Below the pieces are notes generated by a model, which saw nothing but the letters and a program-made list of their open reading frames with translations, did not search any database and was not told where the DNA came from. From positions 61,756 to 125,755 of IMG/VR virus record IMGVR_UViG_3300035001_000008: a stretch of DNA of 64,000 nucleotides. One strand, given 5' to 3'. Below, piece by piece: positions 54,056 through 62,849 of the stretch; position 1 is the stretch's first letter; every line of letters starts with the position of its first letter. Position numbers and translations under genes: made by a program. The stretch comes from a virus.

Positions 54056-54433
54056 ATGGATTACTTTAATCGTGCTGAGTGGATGAGAGATTCTAAGCTT
54101 TGCCATACCTTTGAAATAATTGACCGCAAAGCGTTAAGACTGGCTGATGGAACCATAGACACTGTGACGTATCTAGATAACATGGGTGTATGGCATAACC
54201 ATGAAGACTGTCAGCCCCTTTTAGGTGACATTGAAGCTATGTCAGCCCTTATAACCGCTACCGCTAATCAAGCTGCTTCTAGCGGCTGTATGGCTACCCT
54301 AGCGGAGCTTACAGAGTTTAAGGAAATCATGCCGTTTGAAGTAGTTAAGGATACTTGGTTAGCTCTACCCGCTGAGATACGGGCAAAGATTACTGAAATG
54401 TCTAAATCTAAGGCGTTAGCCGTTGCACGTTAG
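54056..54433 (+). CDS. Hypothetical protein in replication operon
   Basis: 125 residues. Starts DYFNRAEWMRDSKLCHTFEI; helical C-terminal half (MSALITATANQAASSGCMAT; IRAKITEMSKSKALAVAR). Not recognised. TCTAACGTTAAAC lies 15-27 bases before the ATG with no clear ribosome site. The promoter for the SNF2 gene lies in its last codons. Confidence 0.7.
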   Translation: MDYFNRAEWMRDSKLCHTFEIIDRKALRLADGTIDTVTYLDNMGVWHNHEDCQPLLGDIEAMSALITATANQAASSGCMATLAELTEFKEIMPFEVVKDTWLALPAEIRAKITEMSKSKALAVAR

Positions 54434-54451
54434 ACAAAGTTGAACTATACT
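54423..54451 (+). promoter_or_regulatory. TTGCAC-17-TATACT promoter with TTAGAC box
   Basis: TTGCAC (54423-54428), GTTAGACAAAG in a 17-base spacer, TATACT (54446-54451). One of the best class members. It drives the SNF2 helicase and methyltransferase genes. Confidence 0.75.
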
Positions 54452-54473
54452 TAGGGAATATTGGAGGGAATAA

Positions 54474-55862
54474 ATGCGTACTCGCTCATATAAAGAATTT
54501 ATTGAATCAAAAGCTTATACGCCTATCTACTCAGGTATTGACGTAGATCCTAATTCACTTAACAAACATCTATTTGATTTTCAGCGACATATCGTAACTA
54601 GGGCGCTATGTCAAGGTAGATTCTGTATTTGGGCAGGAGTAGGGTTAGGAAAAAGCCTACAGCAGTTGACATGGGCGCATGAAGTACATAAGGCTACTAA
54701 CAAGCCTGTAATCATCCTTGCACCTTTGGCAGTATCTCACCAAACTATCCGAGAGGGTATTAAGTTTGGAATTGATGTGACTTTAGTAGAACAACCTAAA
54801 GACGTTGTTAACGGTATCAATATCACCAACTACGAAAAAGTAGAACGATTTGATTTAAGCGATTTTGTTGGCATTGTTCTAGATGAATCTAGTATTCTTA
54901 AAAACCAAACAGGTAAGTACCGCAATGCTTTAATTGATGCGTGTAAGCACATGCCTTTTAGATTGGCCTGTTCAGCTACGCCAGCACCCAACGATTATAT
55001 GGAGTTGGGCAATCACGCTGAGTTCATTGGTATTCGGTCTTACGTTGAAATGCTTGCTGAGTTCTTTACCCACGATGGCGGTGATACCGCAAAGTGGCGA
55101 CTTAAAAAGCATGGCGCTTCTAAATTTTGGGAATGGGTTGCTGCTTGGGCTGTAATGCTCCGTAAGCCTCAAGATTTAGGATTCTCTGCTGATGGCTACG
55201 ATTTACCAAAACTAAACCTTACTTACAAGACCACTGATATTGTTGTTCCGGCTCCAGATGGTCAATTATTTTGGATGCCGTCAGGTAATATCCAAGACCG
55301 TCGCTACATTAGAAAGTGTTCTATAGATGAACGTTGTAAGCTTGCTGCTGAATTAGTTAATAACTCAGATGAGCAATGGTTAGTATGGTGTGGTTTGAAT
55401 GACGAATCAGCCTTACTAAAAAGCTTGATTAATGATGCTGTTGAAGTTAAAGGTTCTGATAAAGAAAAGCATAAGACAGAATCAATGCTTGGTTTTCAAG
55501 ATGGGCACATTAAAGCGCTGGTTAGTAAACCATCAATCTGTGGAATGGGTCTAAACTTTCAACAGTCTCACAATATGATTTTTGTGGGACTATCTGATAG
55601 TTTTGAAGAACTGTATCAAGCCATTGGTAGACAGCATAGATTTGGTCAAGTTCATTCTGTTAATGCTTACGTTATTCACGATGTAAAAGAAGGAATGGTG
55701 ATTAACAACATTAAGCGTAAATGGGTTGAGGCTGATAGTATGCTTGAGCAAATGGTTATTCAAATGCAAAAAGAATCTATCAGGTTGATGGGTGCTACTC
55801 AAAAAGAATCAGACTTTTATGAGTCTGTTAAATTTGATATTTCTGATTTAGTCACTGTATAG
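54474..55862 (+). CDS. SNF2/DEAD-like helicase
   Basis: 462 residues. Motif I GVGLGKS (about 54-60), motif II LDESS (about 136, DExx variant), motif III SATPAPND (about 165), motif VI QAIGRQHRFGQ (about 382), all in order. Size fits phage SNF2-like helicases, not full remodellers. An N-terminal helix pair (KHLFDFQRHIVTRALCQGR) precedes motif I and acts as the Q motif. It is paired with an adenine/cytosine methyltransferase gene 24 bases downstream, a combination seen in phages for replication or modification. A restriction-related role is not excluded. Confidence 0.9.
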   Translation: MRTRSYKEFIESKAYTPIYSGIDVDPNSLNKHLFDFQRHIVTRALCQGRFCIWAGVGLGKSLQQLTWAHEVHKATNKPVIILAPLAVSHQTIREGIKFGIDVTLVEQPKDVVNGINITNYEKVERFDLSDFVGIVLDESSILKNQTGKYRNALIDACKHMPFRLACSATPAPNDYMELGNHAEFIGIRSYVEMLAEFFTHDGGDTAKWRLKKHGASKFWEWVAAWAVMLRKPQDLGFSADGYDLPKLNLTYKTTDIVVPAPDGQLFWMPSGNIQDRRYIRKCSIDERCKLAAELVNNSDEQWLVWCGLNDESALLKSLINDAVEVKGSDKEKHKTESMLGFQDGHIKALVSKPSICGMGLNFQQSHNMIFVGLSDSFEELYQAIGRQHRFGQVHSVNAYVIHDVKEGMVINNIKRKWVEADSMLEQMVIQMQKESIRLMGATQKESDFYESVKFDISDLVTV

Positions 55863-55886
55863 CATTAAATAGCTTAAGGATCTAAA

Positions 55887-56924
55887 ATGACTAACCGTAT
55901 TGCTTCAGGTAAGAACTGGAAACTAATTAATCAAGATAGCGCAGACGCATTACAAAAACTTCCTGATAGCTCTGTAGACTACTGTTGCTTTTCCATCCCT
56001 TTCATCTCAATTTTCGTTTATAGTAACTCACCCAGGGACTTGGGGAATTGTAAAAATGATGCTGAATTTTATGAGCATTACCGATTTATTGCCAAAGAAC
56101 TATATCGAGTTCTAAAGCCCGGTAGGTTGCTGTCTGTTCATTCTATGGTCGTACCTACCAGTAAAACAAAAGATGGCTATATCGGCCTTAAAGACTTACC
56201 TGGTGAAATTCGTAGAATGCATCAGGAACTAGGATTTATTTTTCATTCTCGCCATGAGATTGCTAAAGATCCTGTAGTTCAGATGCAGCGCACGAAAGCT
56301 CTAGGATTGCTTCACAAACAACTTAAAAAAGATAGCACTATGTCTAGGGCTGGTATTCCTGATGACTTAAGCACATTTAGGAAACCTGGTGAAAACAAAG
56401 AGCCTGTTGAAGGAACTTTAGATGAATACTATGGCTCTAAAGTTCCGCATACTACAGGTGATAATTCAAAGGATTCTATTAACCGTTGGCAAGTATACGC
56501 TAACAGCCAATGGACTGATATTATGACTAAGTTTGATGAAATTATTCCTACTCTCACTCCTGAACAGTTTGAAGTATTTTCGCAGCTATTGGTGTTACAG
56601 TCAGGTTCAGAGCAAAAAGCATGGCATGACATTAATCAAAGTGACACCCTACAGGCTAAAAGCGCAAAAGCTAATAACGATGAGCGTCATTTGTGCGTTT
56701 TACAATTAGATGTTATTCGTAGGTGTCTGCAACTATGGTCTAATCCCGGTGACTTAGTTCTAGACCCGTTTAACGGGGTTGGGTCTTGTGGTCATGTAGC
56801 TTTAGGCATGGGCCGCAAATATCTAGGTATTGAATTAAAAGAGTCTTATTTCAAAGCTGCTGTTAAAAACCTAAAACTAGCGTCTAATTCAGATCAGCTA
56901 TCTCTACTTGAATCAGCAGCTTAA
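55887..56924 (+). CDS. DNA N4/N6 amino-methyltransferase (beta-class order)
   Basis: 345 residues. Catalytic motif IV comes first as SIPF (about 35-38, within CCFSIPFISIFVYS), in place of (D/N/S)PP(Y/F). The AdoMet-binding motif I follows near the C-terminus: VLDPFNGVGSCGHVAL (about 292-307), then GRKYLGIELKESY. About 120 residues between (GYIGLKDLPGEIRRMHQELG onward) carry the target-recognition region. It methylates adenine or cytosine amino groups in DNA, perhaps to protect phage DNA from host restriction. It is co-transcribed with the SNF2 helicase. Confidence 0.85.
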   Translation: MTNRIASGKNWKLINQDSADALQKLPDSSVDYCCFSIPFISIFVYSNSPRDLGNCKNDAEFYEHYRFIAKELYRVLKPGRLLSVHSMVVPTSKTKDGYIGLKDLPGEIRRMHQELGFIFHSRHEIAKDPVVQMQRTKALGLLHKQLKKDSTMSRAGIPDDLSTFRKPGENKEPVEGTLDEYYGSKVPHTTGDNSKDSINRWQVYANSQWTDIMTKFDEIIPTLTPEQFEVFSQLLVLQSGSEQKAWHDINQSDTLQAKSAKANNDERHLCVLQLDVIRRCLQLWSNPGDLVLDPFNGVGSCGHVALGMGRKYLGIELKESYFKAAVKNLKLASNSDQLSLLESAA

Positions 56925-56941
56925 ATAAATCCTTTTGTCTA

Positions 56942-56971
56942 TTGGCAAGGGATCTAATATTAGGGTACAAT
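56942..56971 (+). promoter_or_regulatory. TTGGCA-18-TACAAT promoter with TCTAATATTAGG box
   Basis: TTGGCA (56942-56947), an 18-base spacer containing TCTAATATTAGG (56953-56964), TACAAT (56966-56971). The palindrome fills the spacer, so a bound protein would block RNA polymerase. Confidence 0.7.
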
Positions 56972-56991
56972 TATACAAAGGAGGAAATTAA

Positions 56992-57180
56992 ATGTCAGCA
57001 CCATCTGTTTATTCTGTTACTGAATGTGAGAAAGCAATTAAACAATTAATTGAATCTCATGGTGTGTCTGCTGTTAAGGAAAGTCTAGTTTTGTGTGATC
57101 CTGAATTAGACGTAACTTCTGAAGTAGAAGCCCTCAAAGCGATGATTTCAAGTGCCGCTAATGAATTAGGGTATTGGTAA
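56992..57180 (+). CDS. Hypothetical small protein
   Basis: 62 residues, AAAGGAGGAAATTAA before ATG (very strong). Helical (SVTECEKAIKQLIESHGVSA; EVEALKAMISSAANELGYW). Not recognised. First gene of the unit with the nuclease. Confidence 0.7.
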   Translation: MSAPSVYSVTECEKAIKQLIESHGVSAVKESLVLCDPELDVTSEVEALKAMISSAANELGYW

Positions 57181-57182
57181 TA

Positions 57183-57629
57183 ATGGTTAACGCTAAAGTC
57201 AAAGGAACTCGCGGCGAGACAGAACTTAAGTCTGCTTTCTATGACCAAATTGGATTTTATTTAGTTCGTAATCCTGACCAAACTCGTAAGGGAGGTTACG
57301 ACTGTTCAATTAGATATGACGATGACTTAGATAGTCCTATTGCTATTCCATTTGCAATTGAATTTAAGCGTAATGAAAGCTTATCTACTTTAGCAATGTG
57401 GAAGCAAGCATTAGGTCAAGTAACTAAGTCTTGTTTTATCCCTGTGGTAGCCTACAGGCGCAACCGATGCCCTTGGGAGTTCATTGTACCTTGGGCAATT
57501 ATTAAGGGTGTTGATGGCCCTTACTGCCCTGAATTTGAAGGTACTGCTATCCTCCATTCACCTCAATTTTTTGAGGTTGCTAGAGAATGGGTAGATGTTA
57601 AAGCTAACTTAATTACTAAAGGAAAGTGA
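57183..57629 (+). CDS. Predicted PD-(D/E)xK nuclease, Holliday-resolvase-like
   Basis: 148 residues from ATG 57183; an in-frame TTG three codons earlier would overlap the previous gene. E in RGETELKSAF (about 12), D40 in KGGYDCSIR, and E60-F-K62 in FAIEFKRNES, the resolvase/VRR-like order. The later region (FIPVVAYRRNRCPWEFIVPW) completes the fold. It may resolve replication or recombination junctions before packaging. It sits among the replication genes. Confidence 0.75.
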   Translation: MVNAKVKGTRGETELKSAFYDQIGFYLVRNPDQTRKGGYDCSIRYDDDLDSPIAIPFAIEFKRNESLSTLAMWKQALGQVTKSCFIPVVAYRRNRCPWEFIVPWAIIKGVDGPYCPEFEGTAILHSPQFFEVAREWVDVKANLITKGK

Positions 57630-57630
57630 A

Positions 57631-57897
57631 ATGATTATTTACAGATATGCGCTAACTGATACAGAAACTATTTTACAAATTCCTGATGGTCATATAAAAC
57701 TACACGTAGGCTGGAGTGACCTTCATAGTGAATTATCAGTATGGATTTCTGTTAATCCTAACACTGAAAATAAAGCGGTTAAATTTCGTTTGGTAATGAC
57801 AGGGGAACAAGTTGATAAGTTACACCACATGAGTTACTTAGGAACTGTTCAACGTAATAATATTGTTACGCATGTGTTCTTTACATCGATTATTTAA
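57631..57897 (+). CDS. Hypothetical small protein
   Basis: 88 residues, AAAGGAAAGTGAA before ATG. Strand-rich (IIYRYALTDTETILQIPDG; SDLHSELSVWISVNPNTEN). Not recognised. It lies between the resolvase-like gene and the ribonucleotide reductase. Confidence 0.7.
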   Translation: MIIYRYALTDTETILQIPDGHIKLHVGWSDLHSELSVWISVNPNTENKAVKFRLVMTGEQVDKLHHMSYLGTVQRNNIVTHVFFTSII

Positions 57898-57959
57898 CCC
57901 TCAATTTCTCAGATTTTCAATTAAGTTAAACTGAAGTAATCTTACCTCTTTAAGTAGAA

Positions 57960-60284
57960 ATGCAAAAATACATTAATGATGCTGATGCTAAATCGGCTAG
58001 TTCTACGTTGCCTAAATTTGATTTTCCAGCGTCAGCAACTACAGCTTTGCCTGTTGTGTATAGGACGTATGCTAGAAAGGAACATGATGCGGTTCCCCGT
58101 GAATCAGTAAGTGAAGTAAAAAATCGAGTCCTCACAGGTCTATTTGAATTAGGAAACTTTACCAAAGAAGAAGAACATAAAATTCGTTTGTATTTTGAAA
58201 CTAATAAGCTTTTCCCGTCAGGTAGGGCGATGTGGTGTTTAGGTACTGAATTCTCTAAGCAACCTGAAAACTATTATTCACTTTATAACTGCAATAACAT
58301 TAGAACTAAAACTTTTGACGACATGGGGGATAATTTTGAATTTCTCATGATGGGTTCTGGTGTAGGCGAAATTCTAGAACTGGATAATGTAAATGAATTA
58401 CCTCCTATTACTAGCCAAATTAATCTCACCATTAAAGGTGAATACGGTATTACTTTACAGCCTTTAGAAAACACTAAAGTTTCTGTAAAAACTACAAAAG
58501 CTTTGATTGAAGTGGGGGATAGCCGTCAAGGTTGGGTTAATGCTTATGTGGCATTGTTAAAACTTGCAGCAAATCCTGATTCTGATATTTGGAATGTTAC
58601 CGTAGATGTTTCTAATATTCGTGAAGCGGGTAAAGTAATTAAAGGTTTTGGGGGTAGAAGTAATCCTGTAGGGTTTATTCCCCTGCTTAAGCGAGTTGTC
58701 GAAATTACTAATAATGCAATTGGTAGGCAATTAAAACCTATTGAAGTTTCTATGCTTGTAAATGAAGCCGCTAAATGTACTGTAGCAGGCAACGTAAGAC
58801 GCTCAGCTAAAATGCAACAGTTTTCTCAGACAGATATTGAAGCAGGGTTAGCTAAAACAAACCTTTGGACTCAAGATTCTGAGGGGAACTGGAAAGCTGA
58901 TAGCGCCAAAGATGCCCTACGTATGTCTAACTTTACAAGAGTTTGGCACACTAAGCCTACCCGTGAGGATATTCTAGAGGCTTTACAAATTCAATTTAAT
59001 ACGGCTGAGGGTGCAATTATGTATGCACCTGAAGCTATTGCTAGAGCTAATAACGACATTCTAAATACGCCACATAAAAAGAAAAAGTTTATCACTCGAT
59101 ACTGTCAGGATAAAAAAGAAGGTGAGTTGTATTTAGTTGAACTAAATAACGGATACATTGAAGAAAATGAACTAGACCATCGTATGCACCGATATGGTCT
59201 AAATCCTTGCGGAGAGATTATTGGCAGTAACTACTTTTGCAACCTAATTGAAGTACATGCTAATCAATTAGACCCTAATGATCTGGACGAACAAAAAGAT
59301 GTTTTTTACATTGCAGGACTAGAAGTTGCAAGTTTACTACATCACGAATTTACTAAAGAACAATATCGGTTTAGTAGAGAAATTGATCCTATTGTAGGGG
59401 TATCTTTTACTGGTCTATTTGACTTTTTTGTAACTATGTTTGGTGTTGAATGGCTTGAATGGTGGCAAGGTGGTAGAAGCCGTGACCATGCAAAAGCTGA
59501 AGCTTTTTTAACTAAAGAAGCGTTTACTTTAACTACTTGGAAAAATTCAGCAGAGCAAGGCGTGTCTGAGTACTGTAAGCGTAACGGTCTAAATATTCCT
59601 AACCGCTTTACGACAGTTCAACCGGCAGGTACAAAAAGCCTTCTGACAGGTGCTAGCCCAGGTTGGCACCCTCCTAAGTCATCGCGTTATATCCGCCGTA
59701 TCACATTTGCTAAAAATGACCCTGTAGCACTCGCTTGTATTGATTATGGGTATCCAGTAGTACCTTCTCAATCAAATAAAGATGAAGCCGGTAATTTACT
59801 AAATGATCCTTTTGACCCTAGATGTACTGAATGGCTTGTAGAAATTCCATTTGAGATGTCTTGGGCAAATGACCCAGGCTGTGATCAAATTAATCCTTCT
59901 AAGTTCAGTGTTAAAGCTCAATTTGATTTTTACATGCAAGTGCAAAATCATTACACCACGCATAACACATCAGCTACCCTTGAATATAGAGAATCTGAAA
60001 TTGAAGAATTTGCTGATATTCTTTATCAAACTATTCAAGAGGATACAGGCTATATTTCAGCAGCTATGATGGCAAGGTTTGATGCTAACGAAACTATGCC
60101 TAGGCTACCGTTTGAACCGATTAGCAAAGAACGCTATGAACAGTTACTAACTGAAGTAGTCAACCGTAGAAAATCCGATGATTTTTACGCTTTATTGCTT
60201 AAGCATGACACTACTGTAGAAGATACGGCAGGGCCATCGGGATGTGATAGTGATAAGTGTTTTTTCCCAGTCAAAGCTAAGTAA
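57960..60284 (+). CDS. nrdJ: Adenosylcobalamin-dependent (class II) ribonucleotide reductase
   Basis: 774 residues, the length of monomeric RTPR-type enzymes. Motifs in order: FPSGRAMWCLG (about 84-94), LYNCNN with the first active Cys, VAGNVRRSA (about 277), NPCGEI (about 413-418, thiyl Cys and Glu), TVQPAGTKSLLTGASPG (about 552), and C-terminal GCDSDKC (shuttle Cys pair, about 765-771). It reduces nucleoside triphosphates to dNTPs using B12, without oxygen. This feeds phage replication, and the host must supply cobalamin. It is followed by a terminator. Confidence 0.95.
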   Translation: MQKYINDADAKSASSTLPKFDFPASATTALPVVYRTYARKEHDAVPRESVSEVKNRVLTGLFELGNFTKEEEHKIRLYFETNKLFPSGRAMWCLGTEFSKQPENYYSLYNCNNIRTKTFDDMGDNFEFLMMGSGVGEILELDNVNELPPITSQINLTIKGEYGITLQPLENTKVSVKTTKALIEVGDSRQGWVNAYVALLKLAANPDSDIWNVTVDVSNIREAGKVIKGFGGRSNPVGFIPLLKRVVEITNNAIGRQLKPIEVSMLVNEAAKCTVAGNVRRSAKMQQFSQTDIEAGLAKTNLWTQDSEGNWKADSAKDALRMSNFTRVWHTKPTREDILEALQIQFNTAEGAIMYAPEAIARANNDILNTPHKKKKFITRYCQDKKEGELYLVELNNGYIEENELDHRMHRYGLNPCGEIIGSNYFCNLIEVHANQLDPNDLDEQKDVFYIAGLEVASLLHHEFTKEQYRFSREIDPIVGVSFTGLFDFFVTMFGVEWLEWWQGGRSRDHAKAEAFLTKEAFTLTTWKNSAEQGVSEYCKRNGLNIPNRFTTVQPAGTKSLLTGASPGWHPPKSSRYIRRITFAKNDPVALACIDYGYPVVPSQSNKDEAGNLLNDPFDPRCTEWLVEIPFEMSWANDPGCDQINPSKFSVKAQFDFYMQVQNHYTTHNTSATLEYRESEIEEFADILYQTIQEDTGYISAAMMARFDANETMPRLPFEPISKERYEQLLTEVVNRRKSDDFYALLLKHDTTVEDTAGPSGCDSDKCFFPVKAK

Positions 60285-60293
60285 ATCGTAAAC

Positions 60294-60319
60294 AGGGGCG
60301 TAACAGCCCCTCTATTATT
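60294..60319 (+). terminator. Terminator after the reductase
   Basis: AGGGGC, 6-base loop, GCCCCT, then TATTATTT, ten bases after the stop. Confidence 0.75.
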
Positions 60320-60330
60320 TAACTAAATCT

Positions 60331-61041
60331 ATGTTTAACTCTGATTCCAATCCTGTACCTAGAATCACTAACGGTTATTGCGAAGGTTCACACAAACGCA
60401 AAATTGGGTTTAGTGAAATTCTAAGAGATGAAGAACTACCTAAAAGCGATAGCGCTTGTCTTATACAAACCTACGCATGGAAAGCAAGAATCTATGCTGA
60501 ACGTTGCATCCACCTAATGCCCGTTAACGATCCTAAAGCAAAATACTTTTTGCAATGGTTTTGTGAAAATAACTTTGCTATTGGAGCTTACGCTTTTAAT
60601 AAAGGTAATACCAATCACAGAGTATTTCCTGAAACCTGCTTGAATGATATTGAGTCTGAAATTAAGTTAATGAAAGATGCGATTAAAAATGAAACTAATC
60701 GCCCAGCTACAGATTTTATTCGACAGACAACTGAATATGGCTTACAGGTAGAAGAGTTTCAAGTTCAGGTAAGAGAGCTTGAAACTGGGTTTGTTTCTTG
60801 GATGTACGATGTGCGGGTAGTATCTGACTTCTACAGCCACTTAGAGAAAGATTCTGAATCAGGGTTAGTTAGGTTTGAACGTATGGTACTAATGGCTAAG
60901 TTCCTCAACAGATTGTCTACCTGGGTATTTTGGCTCAATCAATATCACGCAATGCTCTTACAGAAAGATATGGGCCAAGTCTACTCTTTTGCTGAATGGC
61001 AAGCTAAAAGAGAAGTAGCCCCTCTATTTCCTGTTGCATAA
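60331..61041 (+). CDS. Unrecognised 236-residue protein
   Basis: 236 residues. A short basic N-terminus (CEGSHKRKIGFSEILRD), then mostly helix with many aromatic residues and Cys (LIQTYAWKARIYAERCIHLM; VFWLNQYHAMLLQKDMGQVY). No motif recognised. It lies between the reductase and dUTPase, so a nucleotide-metabolism role is possible but unsupported. It has no clear ribosome site. Confidence 0.75.
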   Translation: MFNSDSNPVPRITNGYCEGSHKRKIGFSEILRDEELPKSDSACLIQTYAWKARIYAERCIHLMPVNDPKAKYFLQWFCENNFAIGAYAFNKGNTNHRVFPETCLNDIESEIKLMKDAIKNETNRPATDFIRQTTEYGLQVEEFQVQVRELETGFVSWMYDVRVVSDFYSHLEKDSESGLVRFERMVLMAKFLNRLSTWVFWLNQYHAMLLQKDMGQVYSFAEWQAKREVAPLFPVA

Positions 61042-61062
61042 CGTCTAATACTAGACTACAAT
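61034..61062 (+). promoter_or_regulatory. TTGCAT-17-TACAAT promoter with perfect TCTAATACTAGA box
   Basis: TTGCAT (61034-61039), a 17-base spacer containing TCTAATACTAGA (61044-61055), TACAAT (61057-61062). The palindrome occupies the spacer as at 56942. It drives dUTPase and the clamp. Confidence 0.75.
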
Positions 61063-61106
61063 TAAACAAGGGGGTGAAATTCCCCCTTTCACACTACAGA
61101 GGAAAT

Positions 61107-61670
61107 ATGCGGGAATTTGAAAAGGTAAGCTTTGCCCAATTTGAGAAAGATTTTATTGAGGCTTTTCCTAGTCTATTAGACGACGATTTAACTCCTCGTC
61201 AACACTACGACTTGATCAAACTGCCTCAACATGCAACGCCTAAAAGTGTTGGGTATGATTTCTTTTCTTACTTTGGATTCCAACTAATGCCAGGGGAAGA
61301 TATTAAATTCCCAACTGGAATTAAAGTAAAACTTGATGATGACGTTGTATTGCCTGTCTTGATTAATGGTGAATGTGTAAATATCCCATGCAATGAATGG
61401 TTAGGGTTTTATCCTAGGTCTGGTCAAGGTTTTAAGTATCTGCGAGTTGCAAATACGGTTGGAGTGATTGACGGAGACTATTACAACAATTCCGATAACG
61501 AAGGTGAGATTTTTGTAAAACTACGCAATGAGTCTAATAATAAACTATTCACATTCAAAGCAGGCGATGCTTTTGGGCAAGGGATTATTCAACTAGCTAT
61601 GTTGACTAGCAACGATCCCGGTTCTTATAAAGAATGCCGTGTTGGTGGTCTAGGTTCTACTTCTAAATAA
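61107..61670 (+). CDS. dut: dUTP diphosphatase
   Basis: 187 residues from ATG 61107, with AGAGGAAAT just upstream; GTG 61074 has no proper ribosome site. The five trimeric dUTPase motifs are visible: SVGYDFFS (I), PRSGQGF (II), VGVIDGDYYN (III), GDAFGQGIIQ (IV) and GGLGSTSK (V, C-terminal). It converts dUTP to dUMP and keeps uracil out of DNA. An extra N-terminal helix of about 40 residues precedes motif I. Confidence 0.95.
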   Translation: MREFEKVSFAQFEKDFIEAFPSLLDDDLTPRQHYDLIKLPQHATPKSVGYDFFSYFGFQLMPGEDIKFPTGIKVKLDDDVVLPVLINGECVNIPCNEWLGFYPRSGQGFKYLRVANTVGVIDGDYYNNSDNEGEIFVKLRNESNNKLFTFKAGDAFGQGIIQLAMLTSNDPGSYKECRVGGLGSTSK

Positions 61671-61687
61671 TTAAAGGATTAAATTAA

Positions 61688-62797
61688 ATGACTACTGCTG
61701 TTTTAACTAAGCAAGAAATTTCAATTAATCGTGATACGTTGTCTGAAGTTCTATCTAATGCACTTCAAGCAATTTCAGTTAAAGTAAGTCGCCCTATTTT
61801 GGCTGATGTTTTATTTAAGTGTGTTGATGGTGTTCTAGAGGTATCGTCTTACAATGAACAAATTGGAATTAAACAACGTATTGACGTTGAAGGTAATTTA
61901 GACGCTGTTTGTATTCCTGCTCGTTTATTCGCAGACACCATTTCTAAACAGCCTAAAGGCGCTGATTTGACTCTTGAGTATGATGGACATTCCATCATCA
62001 TTAAACGGGGTAAGTCTAAATCTAAAGTAGCTGTTCACCCTGCTGATGAATACCCTCTAATTGAAATTGCTGAGGGTCAAGCATCTACTATCAGCACTGA
62101 TGATTTTATTAAAGCGATGCCTAAGGTGTTGTTCAGCACCAGCACTGAAGAAACCAAGCAAACGCTTACAGGCGTTAACTTGAATGGTACTAAGGCGGGT
62201 AGCACCGATGGTCACAGGCTATCTGTAGCAACTCTAGAAGATGCCTTCCCTGGTGATTCTATTACTGTACCTTCTAGTACCCTATCTCTTATCCTTAAAC
62301 TTGCAGGGTCATCTATTACGCCTGAAATTGGCGTTAATCTTGATGAGCGAATGGTTAGTTTTCAGATTGGCAACACTGAACTACATAGCCGATTGATTGA
62401 AGGTCAATATCCTAATTACCCTCAGCTAATCCCTCAGAGTTTTATTCATGCTTTTACCTTGAATCGTGCTGAGTTGATTCAGCGGCTAGACATTGTGATG
62501 GTGATGGCGGCTCAAAAGAATGATGTAGTCACTCTTACGTTTAGCCCTGATAGCTTGGTGGTATCTGCTGAGGCGGGGGAGAATGGGGACTCTCAGGAAT
62601 GGCTAGAATGTAGTGCTGCTGATTTTGAAGTAAGCCTAAATGGTAAGTACTTTCTAGAAGCACTTAAAAATCTAGGTTCTGAAGACTTGCGTATGCATTG
62701 CAATTCAGCGACTACACCGATTGTAATTAAGCCTATCGAATCAGGTGTTGAGGGTGATTACATCCATCTTCTAATGCCGATTCAAAAAAGATCCTAG
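61688..62797 (+). CDS. dnaN: DNA polymerase sliding clamp (beta subunit)
   Basis: 369 residues, close to the 366 of E. coli beta, in three similar domains: ISINRDTLSEVLSNALQAIS, TISTDDFIKAMPKVLFSTST and FTLNRAELIQRLDIVMVMAA. Conserved GVNLNGTKAGSTDGHRLSVA and the final LLMPIQKRS (cf. MPMRL) are present. The ring tethers the polymerase to DNA. A bacterial-type clamp is less common in phages than T4-like ones and could serve either the phage polymerase or the host Pol III. Confidence 0.95.
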   Translation: MTTAVLTKQEISINRDTLSEVLSNALQAISVKVSRPILADVLFKCVDGVLEVSSYNEQIGIKQRIDVEGNLDAVCIPARLFADTISKQPKGADLTLEYDGHSIIIKRGKSKSKVAVHPADEYPLIEIAEGQASTISTDDFIKAMPKVLFSTSTEETKQTLTGVNLNGTKAGSTDGHRLSVATLEDAFPGDSITVPSSTLSLILKLAGSSITPEIGVNLDERMVSFQIGNTELHSRLIEGQYPNYPQLIPQSFIHAFTLNRAELIQRLDIVMVMAAQKNDVVTLTFSPDSLVVSAEAGENGDSQEWLECSAADFEVSLNGKYFLEALKNLGSEDLRMHCNSATTPIVIKPIESGVEGDYIHLLMPIQKRS

Positions 62798-62812
62798 CAC
62801 CATTAAGTACAC

Positions 62813-62840
62813 AGGGCATCTTAACGGTGCCCTTTAATTT
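62813..62840 (+). terminator. Terminator with overlapping alternative hairpin
   Basis: AGGGCA (62813-62818) and TGCCCT (62828-62833) form the terminator arm with TTTAATTT after it. GCACCATTAAG (62797-62807) can pair instead with CTTAACGGTGC (62820-62830), excluding it. Confidence 0.6.
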
Positions 62841-62849
62841 AAGGATTAA

